DNA of 64,000 nucleotides from Paraburkholderia caribensis. GTDB taxonomy: Bacteria; Pseudomonadota; Gammaproteobacteria; Burkholderiales; Burkholderiaceae. Below are positions 16,260 through 23,448 of this stretch, piece by piece (within the stretch, counting starts at the first letter, position 1; the number at the start of each line of letters is the position of its first letter). Where the stretch lies: the NCBI RefSeq assembly GCF_002902945.1, contig NZ_CP026103.1, positions 1,922,001-1,986,000 of the forward strand. The letters are read 5' to 3'. The position numbers were made by a program, and so were the translations under genes. The notes below the pieces were generated by a model, which searched no databases, was not told the DNA's origin, and worked only from the letters and a program-made list of their open reading frames with translations.

Positions 16260-17624
16260 TCAGGCGGCTTCCGTCGATGGCTTGGGCGTCAGCATGAGGC
16301 GCCCGTCGCGCGACATGGCGTACAACATCAGCGACGACAGCAGCGCGGGAATGGCTGCCGCGTAGAAGAGTTGCTGCGCGCTCCAGTGCAGTTGCATCAG
16401 CGAGCCCGCGACGATCGGCCCGACGATCGACCCGGCACGGCCAATGCCGAGAGACCAGCCGACGCCCGTCGCGCGCAGCGTCACGGGATAAAGCGCGGCC
16501 GACAGCGCATTGTTCGCCGGCTGTCCGCCGACGATCGCAAAGCCGCTCGCCGCGACGATGGCCAGCAGCATCGGCAGCGAAGCGGCGACGTGACTGACCG
16601 AGAGGATCGTCACGGTCGCGACGAGATAAGCCGGCACGAGCACGCGAAAGAAACCCCAGTGGTCGATCAACGGTCCCATGGCGACCGTGCCGATCACGCC
16701 GCCGACCTGCAGCGTCGTGCCGATGACGGCGGCGTCGGCGACGCCATAGCCGAAGTCGGTTGCGATGGTCGGCAGCCAGTTCGCAAGAAAGAACAGGTTC
16801 ACCAGGTTCATGAAATTGACGCCCCACGCGAGCAGCGTGACGCGCGCGCGGCCGTCCGCGAAGAGCGCGGCGACAGAGCTTCCCGTACACGCGCGCACGG
16901 GCGCGGCAAAACGCGTGTGCATCGCCACGCGCACGGAAGGCGCGACGCGCTGCAACAGCGCGCCAACCCGGGCGGCAGGCGCACCGCGCGCGATCAGGAA
17001 CTGCATCGATTCCGGCAGCGTGAACGCCATGACGGCGGCGATCAGAAGCGGCACGACGCCGCCGAGCGCAAACACCGCGCGCCAGCCGGCGACGGGAATC
17101 AGCAGCGCCGACACGACGCCGCCGAACGCCGCGCCAAGCGTGAAGCCGCACGACACCCACATGGTCAACGTCGCGCGCTTGCGGGCCGGGCTGTACTCGC
17201 TGACGAGCGCCACCGCGTTACCCATGATCCCGCCGAGGCCGACGCCCGTCACGAAACGCAGCGCGAGCAGATGTGTGAGCGAACCCGCGAAGGCGGTGGC
17301 GATCATCATCGCGCCGACGAACGCCGTGCAGCCGAGCAGCACCGGGCGACGGCCTACGCGGTCGGCAAGCGGCCCCATCGCCAGTGAACCGATCAGCATG
17401 CCGACGAGGCTCGCGCCGAACACCGGCCCCATCGCCGCGCGCGACACCTGCCACGATGCGATCAGCGCCGGCGCAACGAAACCCATCGACTGCACGTCGA
17501 ATCCGTCGACCACCACGCACAGCGCGATCAATACCATCAGCCGCTTCTGGAACGCGCCGACCGGCTGCGCGTCGATGGTGGCGGCGACGTCGATTGCGTC
17601 CGGCTGTTGCGCGCGCGTGTTCAT
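16260..17624 (-). CDS. MFS aromatic acid:H+ symporter (AAHS family)
   Basis: Inner-membrane transporter of 454 residues with twelve hydrophobic segments. The AAHS signature DGFDVQSMGFVAPAL in TM1 and the loop 2-3 motif GPLADRVGRRPVLL are present, as in PcaK, BenK and the gamma-resorcylate carriers. ATGA overlap with the decarboxylase gene upstream (17621-17624) shows translational coupling, so the natural substrate is probably the decarboxylase substrate or a close dihydroxybenzoate. Confidence 0.93.
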   Translation of the reverse strand: MNTRAQQPDAIDVAATIDAQPVGAFQKRLMVLIALCVVVDGFDVQSMGFVAPALIASWQVSRAAMGPVFGASLVGMLIGSLAMGPLADRVGRRPVLLGCTAFVGAMMIATAFAGSLTHLLALRFVTGVGLGGIMGNAVALVSEYSPARKRATLTMWVSCGFTLGAAFGGVVSALLIPVAGWRAVFALGGVVPLLIAAVMAFTLPESMQFLIARGAPAARVGALLQRVAPSVRVAMHTRFAAPVRACTGSSVAALFADGRARVTLLAWGVNFMNLVNLFFLANWLPTIATDFGYGVADAAVIGTTLQVGGVIGTVAMGPLIDHWGFFRVLVPAYLVATVTILSVSHVAASLPMLLAIVAASGFAIVGGQPANNALSAALYPVTLRATGVGWSLGIGRAGSIVGPIVAGSLMQLHWSAQQLFYAAAIPALLSSLMLYAMSRDGRLMLTPKPSTEAA

Positions 17625-18592
17625 GCAAGACCAAACAGGCGGCGCGCGTTGTCCCGGCCAATCTTGTGCCGGTCGTTCTCGCTGATCTCGCAGCGATCGA
17701 ACCAGCGCGCTGCGTCCTCGTGCTTTTCGAACGGATAGTCGACCGAGTACATGATGCGGTCGCTGCCGACTTCGAGCATCGTCGAAAGCAGGGTCGGCGT
17801 GCGGAAATTGCCGCTCGTCGTGATGTACACGTTCTCCCGCAGGTATGCGCCGATCTCACGTTCGCATGGCATGCCGCGGCGGCCCTTGCGCAGGATGTGA
17901 TCGATACGCCAGACGTTGAACGGAATGCCCTCGCCGAAATGGCCGAGAATCATCTGCAAGCGGGGATGACGGTCGAAAAGCCCACTCGACAGCAGGCGCA
18001 GCGCGTGCATGCTGGTTTCGGCCGCAAACGCCCATGTCGGGCCCGTCAGCCAGTGCGCACCGTCGAATATCTTCGCGTGCGACAGCAGCGGGTCGCGCGG
18101 ATGCATGTAGAACGGCTTGTTCAGCGCGGCGGCGCGTGCCCAGAAGCCCTCATAGCGCGGATCGTCGTAGTAGACGACCGTCTCTGCGTCGCCGACCTGC
18201 GAGAAGCCGTTTACCAGAAAGCCGTGAAAGCCCAGCTCGTTCACGCAGCGCTCGAGTTCGCGCGCGGCGAGTTCGGGGTCCTGCATGGGCAACGCGGCAA
18301 AACCGCCGAAGCGCGTCGGATGACGGTTGATCTGCTCGGCGAGCACGTCGTTGGCGCGGCGCGCAACGTCGTTGGCCTGGCCGGCGTCCGGAATCGCCTG
18401 TACGGCCGGCGAGTTCAGCGACAGGATCGAATATGCGGTGCCCCATTCTTCCATCTGTTCGAGGCGCTGCTGCTCGAAGTCGAGCAGATTGGCGCGCAGC
18501 GTCGTCCACACTTCCGGACGTGCATATACCTGCGAGTCGGCGATGGTCTGGTCGATGGCGAAGTGTTCTTCCAGCGCGATCTTGTCTTTCAT
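17621..18592 (-). CDS. Gamma-resorcylate (2,6-dihydroxybenzoate) decarboxylase, amidohydrolase superfamily
   Basis: Zinc-dependent decarboxylase of 323 residues, inferred to convert 2,6-dihydroxybenzoate to resorcinol. It starts MKDKIALEEHFAI, near-identical in form to characterised gamma-resorcylate decarboxylases. Metal and catalytic positions match: Glu8 and His10 (EEHF), His164 (FYMHPRDPL), His218 and Glu221 (GHFGEG) and Asp285 (SVDYPFEK). His10 distinguishes it from fungal 2,3-dihydroxybenzoate decarboxylases, which tend to have Ala there. It is first in the operon with the AAHS transporter and molybdenum hydroxylase, and divergent from a MarR gene. A different ortho-hydroxybenzoate substrate remains possible. 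Confidence 0.9.
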   Translation of the reverse strand: MKDKIALEEHFAIDQTIADSQVYARPEVWTTLRANLLDFEQQRLEQMEEWGTAYSILSLNSPAVQAIPDAGQANDVARRANDVLAEQINRHPTRFGGFAALPMQDPELAARELERCVNELGFHGFLVNGFSQVGDAETVVYYDDPRYEGFWARAAALNKPFYMHPRDPLLSHAKIFDGAHWLTGPTWAFAAETSMHALRLLSSGLFDRHPRLQMILGHFGEGIPFNVWRIDHILRKGRRGMPCEREIGAYLRENVYITTSGNFRTPTLLSTMLEVGSDRIMYSVDYPFEKHEDAARWFDRCEISENDRHKIGRDNARRLFGLA

Positions 18593-18610
18593 GGTACAGG
18601 TCTCAGGTAA

Positions 18611-18632
18611 TTTACTTGAAAAATCATCTAAA
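18611..18632. promoter_or_regulatory. Third, weaker copy of the MarR-like palindromic element
   Basis: TTTACTTGAAAAATCATC-TAAA shares about 17 of 22 positions with the reverse complement of the element at 18646. It lies 19 bp upstream of the decarboxylase start codon, where bound protein would block transcription or initiation. Relationship to the other two copies is seen in the sequence; binding is inferred. Confidence 0.4.
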
Positions 18633-18645
18633 TTTCCGGAAAGTA

Positions 18646-18667
18646 TATATTTGATTTTTCAACTATA
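18646..18667. promoter_or_regulatory. Palindromic element, candidate MarR operator 1
   Basis: A 22-bp imperfect palindrome with arms TATATTTGA and TCAACTATA around an AT centre. It is repeated as a direct copy at 18768. It lies between the divergent decarboxylase and MarR genes, which is where MarR regulators usually bind. Confidence 0.6.
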
Positions 18668-18767
18668 AACCAGGGATTACCCGTGCGGTGTTTCTTACAT
18701 TCATGTCTCAAAGCGCATGAAAACACGAGCTGGATGCGGTCGTACCTGTCGCGCCCCGCCTATGGTA

Positions 18768-18789
18768 TATACTTGCATCTTCAACTATA
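18768..18789. promoter_or_regulatory. Palindromic element, candidate MarR operator 2
   Basis: A 22-bp palindrome with arms TATACTTG and CAACTATA, ending 14 bp before the MarR start codon. It matches the 18646 copy in arms and spacing. The position next to the marR start suggests autorepression. Confidence 0.6.
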
Positions 18790-18803
18790 AAACATGGCAT
18801 GAC

Positions 18804-19334
18804 ATGAAGAAGCCGAACCCGCCGCTCATCGAGCATGATCTGGAACGCGCTATTCCGTACCTGGTTGCGCGCGCGGGCAGTCGGATGGGCAGTTCATTTT
18901 CGAAAGTGCTGCGCGACTACGGCCTGTCGCTTAGCGAATGGCGCGTGTGCGCGTCGCTTGGGCATCGTCCGCATCAACGGCTGTCGGAACTGGTCGAACG
19001 CGCTTGCGTCGACATGTCCGCGCTTTCGCGTATCGTCGATCGCCTCATCGCGCAAGGCCTGGTGTTGCGCGAAAAAAGTTCGGCGGATGGACGCGCCGTG
19101 CAGCTCTCGCTTACCGCCGAAGGCGCGAGGTTGACGCGCAAAATCGTGCCGCTTGCGAAGCACTTCGAAGTCACGGCGCTGAACTGCTTCAGTCAGGTGG
19201 AAATCGACTTCCTGCGCGATCTGCTGGAGCGCCTGTACGCGAACGCAGAGTCGCTCGAACATTTCACCGGGCTTCCGGTGGAAACGTCTGCAGACTCGAA
19301 CCAGCAGCCCGTTCGTTCTCGCGTACGCCGCTGA
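18804..19334 (+). CDS. MarR-family regulator of the decarboxylase operon
   Basis: Dimeric winged-helix regulator of 176 residues. The MarR core is clear: SSFSKVLRDYGLSLSEWRVCASL (about 34-56), recognition region LSELVERACVDMSALSRIVDRLIAQGLVLRE (about 63-93) and wing SADGRAVQLSLTAEGARL (about 95-112). The ATG at 18804 gives a normal N-terminus; an upstream in-frame start would run through the operator at 18768. It is divergent from the gamma-resorcylate decarboxylase. The Rhodococcus gamma-resorcylate pathway is also controlled by a MarR-type protein, which supports the same role here. Confidence 0.92.
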   Translation: MKKPNPPLIEHDLERAIPYLVARAGSRMGSSFSKVLRDYGLSLSEWRVCASLGHRPHQRLSELVERACVDMSALSRIVDRLIAQGLVLREKSSADGRAVQLSLTAEGARLTRKIVPLAKHFEVTALNCFSQVEIDFLRDLLERLYANAESLEHFTGLPVETSADSNQQPVRSRVRR

Positions 19335-19551
19335 GTTCTCTGTCGCCAGCTTCGGAAGCAGCCCGCGCAATATGCCGATATGCTGTCGGAGCGTGTCCGG
19401 ACATGCGTCTGAAGGCGTGACTGAGCGGACACAACGATTCGGACTCAAAGACCTGTTAGCGGTCACTGACGCTATTCGAACGTGCGCTCAACGCAATCCC
19501 TCATCAATTTGATATCCGAAGCAATGGCCTCGTTTTGCCAGAGCGCGACGG

Positions 19552-20577
19552 CTAAGCCCCGAGCAGATTCAGCCGGACGAGGCTCTCGGCGGTCGCAACG
19601 ATGGCGTCCTCGGCCGAACGCGGCTTCCAGCCGAGACGTGCTCTCGCCTTCGCGCTCGTGGCGTTCATGTTGACTCCCAGCAGAGGTGCGATGGCCTTCA
19701 GCTGAGGGTTCTTCCGCGCGCCGAGTCGAACGAGCCAGTTGGGCAACACGCGCGTCGAAACCTTGCTGGCCGCCGGCCCCATGCGCCTGCGCAGAATCCT
19801 GGCGACATCGGCCAACCACAGGCTTTCGCCCGCGGACGCGAGAAAGCGCTCCCCATCGGCAGTCGGCGCCAACATGGCACGCACATGCAAGTCGGCGACA
19901 TCGCGTACGTCGACAAAACACGAGTTGAGCCTGGGTATCCCGGGCTGGCCTTCCAGCATATTCTTGATCATTCGAATGGAATGCGAGTAATCCGGGCCGA
20001 GGGCGGGACCTAAAACAGTCGTGGGATTGACGGCAGTCATCTCCAGTCCGTTGCCCTCCTGCTTCACGAATTCCCAGGCAGCCTGCTCTGCGAGTGTCTT
20101 TGACCGTTGATAGGGCGCGAGGTCGCTTTGCAGATTACTCCAATCGTTATCGTTGAAAGGCCTGTTGAGTGGCTCGTGGCCGCAGCCAACAGCGCCGAAC
20201 GCAGAAGTCAGCACGAGGCGCTTCACACCTGCGTCGCGCGCTGCCCGCAAGACTCGCAGATTGCCTTCGACAGCGGGCTTATTCCAGTCGTTCTGGGTGG
20301 CGTAGTTGCCCGACGGCGTTGAAGAAGCGCAGTGAATGACATAGGTACAGCCGCGCATTGCCTCGGCCCATCCCTCGTCGGAACCGAGATCTGCCGCGAC
20401 GAACGACAACAGATCTCCTGGTTCTGCACCGCCCGTCTTCAGGTTCTCCCGGACTTCTGCTTCCCGCGACAAGTTGAAGGTTGTGCGGATCTGATAGCCC
20501 TGACTCAGCAAAGCCAGCATGCAATGCTGAGCGATAAACCCGGTTCCGCCGGTGACGAGTACCATTTCCTGGTCCAT
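19552..20577 (-). CDS. Extended-SDR NAD(P)H-dependent aldehyde/ketone reductase (dihydroflavonol-reductase-like)
   Basis: Cytosolic oxidoreductase of 341 residues. The Rossmann motif TGGTGFIAQHCML starts at residue 9, and VIHCASSTPSG and the catalytic YQRSK (Tyr-x-x-x-Lys) are present, with NPTTVLGPALGPDYS and FVDVRDVADLHVRAM typical of the dihydroflavonol-4-reductase/cinnamoyl-CoA-reductase-like group. Bacterial members mostly reduce aldehydes or ketones; substrate is unknown. The ATG at 20577 has an AAGGA box. It is divergent from the AraC regulator at 20756, which is probably its activator. It converges on the MarR gene, with 217 bp of empty sequence between them. Confidence 0.9.
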   Translation of the reverse strand: MDQEMVLVTGGTGFIAQHCMLALLSQGYQIRTTFNLSREAEVRENLKTGGAEPGDLLSFVAADLGSDEGWAEAMRGCTYVIHCASSTPSGNYATQNDWNKPAVEGNLRVLRAARDAGVKRLVLTSAFGAVGCGHEPLNRPFNDNDWSNLQSDLAPYQRSKTLAEQAAWEFVKQEGNGLEMTAVNPTTVLGPALGPDYSHSIRMIKNMLEGQPGIPRLNSCFVDVRDVADLHVRAMLAPTADGERFLASAGESLWLADVARILRRRMGPAASKVSTRVLPNWLVRLGARKNPQLKAIAPLLGVNMNATSAKARARLGWKPRSAEDAIVATAESLVRLNLLGA

Positions 20578-20755
20578 TTTTGATCCTTGGGTTAAGTCGT
20601 TTGAATCAGTCGGCCGGCTCAGCGATCAACCGCGTAGCCCTACATCTGCAGGGCAATTCATCGTCGAAGCTGCCGCCAGACAGGCAGCACGATAAGCCAC
20701 GCTCGCCGTGCTGAGAATGCTTGAAAGTACGTTTTGCTTGTGCAAGAGTACGAAG

Positions 20756-21763
20756 ATGACGACCGATCCGTTCTCCGACATCCTCAAACTGACGCAGGCT
20801 CGGAGCCTCGTCACCGGCGGGTTTACGGCTGGTGGGCCATGGGCAGTGCGCTTCCCCGCTCCCGACAAGATCAAGTTTTTTGCAGTTGTGAAAGGGAAGT
20901 GCTGGGTACGGCTCGAGGGCGAACCCGAGCCGGTGCGTTTCGAGACGGGCGATGTCGGGTTGCTCTCTGCTCCCCGCTGGTCGATCCTGTCGAGCGATCT
21001 GGAGACCGAACCGATTGAAGCGATGGATATCTTCTCTCGCGCCGGACGCTCGACCACGCAGCTAGCAAATGGGAACGAGTTCGCGCACGTCGGAGGACAC
21101 GTATTGCTTGACCCCGTCAGCGGCCCGCTGCTGCTGGACGTCTTGCCTCCGTGGATCCATATCAAGGCCGCGTCGCCGCAAGCGGCGGTCTTCAGTTGGC
21201 TCCTCGACAGACTGGTGGAGGAGCGAGCGGCAGGGCAGCCCGGCTCGCATCTCGCGTCGGCGCAACTGTCGCAGCTGCTGTTCATCGAGATCCTGCGCGC
21301 ACACGTGGCGAGCTCGGGGCCGCTGAACGCTGGATGGCTGCGCGCGTTGAGCGACGCACGCATCGCTCCTGCGCTCCGTTTGATGCATGAGAGTCCCGCA
21401 CGGTCGTGGCATCTCGAAGATCTGGCCCAGGCCTGCGCTATGTCGCGAACAACATTTGCGTCTCACTTCAAAGCCGTCGCGGGCGTTGCACCACTGACTT
21501 ATCTGACCAATTGGCGCATGCGATTGGCGGAACGCGCACTGGGAGACGACGCCACGCCGGTTTCGGTCGTCGCTCAGACACTGGGGTATGCGTCCGAGAG
21601 CGCGTTCAGCCACGCTTTCAAGCGCATCACGGGGAGATCGCCAAAGGCCTATCGGACTGCATTGCGTTTGGCAGGCAGGCCCACCATTGGGCGCGACCTA
21701 CCGTCCACGAGCGGTAGCGCTATTGATCTCACGCTTGCAGTCGAGACGCTTCAGCAAGATTGA
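20756..21763 (+). CDS. AraC-family regulator with cupin-like sensor domain
   Basis: Transcription factor of 335 residues. The N-terminal half is an AraC_binding/cupin-6 domain (about 10-180: FFAVVKGKCWVRLEGEPEPVRFETGDVGLLSA), and the C-terminal two-HTH AraC domain is complete (about 205-305: WHLEDLAQACAMSRTTFASHFKAVAGVAPLTYLTNWRM and VSVVAQTLGYASESAFSHAFKRITGRSPKAYR). The ATG at 20756 is used; upstream in-frame starts lack domain content. It is divergent from the SDR reductase, a common pairing in Burkholderiaceae, where the regulator activates the reductase on aldehyde or ketone exposure. Confidence 0.92.
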   Translation: MTTDPFSDILKLTQARSLVTGGFTAGGPWAVRFPAPDKIKFFAVVKGKCWVRLEGEPEPVRFETGDVGLLSAPRWSILSSDLETEPIEAMDIFSRAGRSTTQLANGNEFAHVGGHVLLDPVSGPLLLDVLPPWIHIKAASPQAAVFSWLLDRLVEERAAGQPGSHLASAQLSQLLFIEILRAHVASSGPLNAGWLRALSDARIAPALRLMHESPARSWHLEDLAQACAMSRTTFASHFKAVAGVAPLTYLTNWRMRLAERALGDDATPVSVVAQTLGYASESAFSHAFKRITGRSPKAYRTALRLAGRPTIGRDLPSTSGSAIDLTLAVETLQQD

Positions 21764-21887
21764 TGCGGCCAGAGTCGCGTATTGCAGACTAACGATTCAG
21801 CCAGCGTTAAACGGGTAATCCGCGAGGAAGCGGCCGCTCACCGGCCAATAGCCATCAGACTTCCGTTTGCTGGCGTCGTAGTCCGGG

Positions 21888-23018
21888 TCAGCGGTTCGGC
21901 ACGGCGAACCGCGGGATGTCCACCGTGAAAACCGTTGCGCGCTCATCAGATGCAACCGTAATCGTGCCGCGGTGGGCGTGCGCAATGCACCGGCAGATAT
22001 ACAGGCCAAGCCCCATGCCGGGCGAAGCGCGCTTGCGTTCCCGCGAAGGCGCTGCGCGCGTCAACGGATCGAAGAGGGTGGGCAGTGCGTCGGGCGGTAT
22101 CGGTTGCCCTCCACTTGAGACAGCGATCTTTATGCGCTCGCCATCGCCCTCCACTTCGACGCGGACAGGCCCAGAGCCATGCTGAACGGCGTTTGCGACC
22201 AGGTTGACGACGAGCTGGTTCATGCGTGCGCCGTCGCACGTGCCGATGAGCTCACCTCGGGCTTCCACCCTGATGTGTGAGTCGGGATGCGTGGCGCACA
22301 CCTCGTCGACCGCGCCGTGGCAGATGCGCTCGAGATCGTGCTGGGCGGGATCAACGGGAAGCGCGTCCCCGAGGCGTGTACGCGTGAAGACGAAAAGATC
22401 GTCAACCATCATTTTCACGCGCTCCGCGCTGTGTCGCAGGTTCGCAGCCGCCCGAACGCTGGTCGGCGACAGGTTCTCGTCCTTCAGAACCACGTAGGTC
22501 GAGTTGACGATCGCGCCCACTGGCGAGCGCAGATCGTGTGCAAGGACACCCGCGAACAGATCCCTGATACGCTCTGTCGTCTTCGCGAACTGCTGAACCG
22601 ACTCAGCAACCATCTGATCCACTGCCTCATTGAAACGGATCATCTCCTCAAATGCCGCTGCGTCGAACTGGCAGGTCTGTTGCCATCTGCGCAGGACACT
22701 TGCCCGCAACGCACGATATTCCGCCACCAGGGCATTGATCTCGAAGCCGTGCGCGCGCCGGTCGTCGGCGTGTACGCGACCAATCTGGTTGAAGTGCGAA
22801 TCCGGGCTTGGGCGATGGCCGTAGGATTTGGTCTGTTGCTGCGCTGCAGTCTGCGGTTCCCGCATGTCGGCTGCAATCCCGGTCAGGAGCGCGCGCGCTG
22901 AGTTTCGCAATTGCTCGTCGTTGAGCTGGCCGTCCGCGGGGGTCAGTTGGCGCGCAAATGCCGTCCAGTCTTCGACGAGCGGGGCCAGGTTGCTTTCGAT
23001 GAAGTCCGACAGAGTCAT
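21888..23018 (-). CDS. Soluble sensor histidine kinase with RsbRD-like N-terminus
   Basis: Cytoplasmic kinase of 376 residues without membrane segments. The N-terminal helical region (about 5-150) resembles the RsbRD_N/globin-like sensory module. HisKA follows with His161 in AGVLAHDLRSPVGAI, then HATPase_c with QLVVNLVANAVQHGSGPV and GMGLGLYICRCIAHAHRG. The ATG at 23018 has a GAGGGAA box; an upstream in-frame extension of 46 residues is basic and unlike the family. A decayed receiver-domain remnant lies upstream on the opposite strand, so the original partner may be lost. Confidence 0.9.
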   Translation of the reverse strand: MTLSDFIESNLAPLVEDWTAFARQLTPADGQLNDEQLRNSARALLTGIAADMREPQTAAQQQTKSYGHRPSPDSHFNQIGRVHADDRRAHGFEINALVAEYRALRASVLRRWQQTCQFDAAAFEEMIRFNEAVDQMVAESVQQFAKTTERIRDLFAGVLAHDLRSPVGAIVNSTYVVLKDENLSPTSVRAAANLRHSAERVKMMVDDLFVFTRTRLGDALPVDPAQHDLERICHGAVDEVCATHPDSHIRVEARGELIGTCDGARMNQLVVNLVANAVQHGSGPVRVEVEGDGERIKIAVSSGGQPIPPDALPTLFDPLTRAAPSRERKRASPGMGLGLYICRCIAHAHRGTITVASDERATVFTVDIPRFAVPNR

Positions 23019-23220
23019 ATGTTCCCTCGCCCATCCACGCCTTGGCTTCTTGTGCGCAATAAACAGGCCGCCCCTTGTGTCCGCCCCCTTCCCACGTCCG
23101 GAACGGACGATGCTTTGCACGTTGCCAGGCAACTTGAAAAGTATATATCCGCTCATGCCGCTGTCCTCGCCGATTACTCGGTGAACTCAGCGCACGCGCG
23201 GTCCCAAAAGGTTCACTCCG

Positions 23221-23300
23221 CGCCAGCTACTGGTCGTAGATGATCGCAGGGACGAGGCGGAGGCGATCACTGTTTTCCGGGGTCTGTCCGGGTACGACGC
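23221..23300 (+). pseudogene. Remnant of a response-regulator receiver domain; rest of 23019-23448 empty
   Basis: In one plus-strand frame 23221-23300 reads RQLLVVDDRRDEAEAITVF then RGLSGYDAELV, the first beta strand, acidic pocket and first helix of a CheY-type receiver. Nothing resembling the phosphoacceptor strand follows, and a stop closes the frame soon after. The remainder of this 430-bp intergenic stretch shows no gene. It is probably the debris of a regulator once paired with one of the flanking kinases. Confidence 0.55.
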
Positions 23301-23448
23301 AGAACTCGTCCCGGGCAGGAGCGCACTATCCGCGCACTATCCAAAAAGGCGCGTTAGCCTGGAGCCGCATGCGCACGCAGACTCTCTTCATAGCAGGCGG
23401 GCGCACTGATTTCGCTGGGAAACCCGGGGCAACGCGGGTCCGAAGGCA

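Noticed and set aside
23131..23150. AACTTGAAAAGTATATAT-like word near the soluble kinase, resembling the MarR element at 18646
   Set aside because: Only one partial arm matches and no second arm is present; it is likely chance in an AT-rich word.
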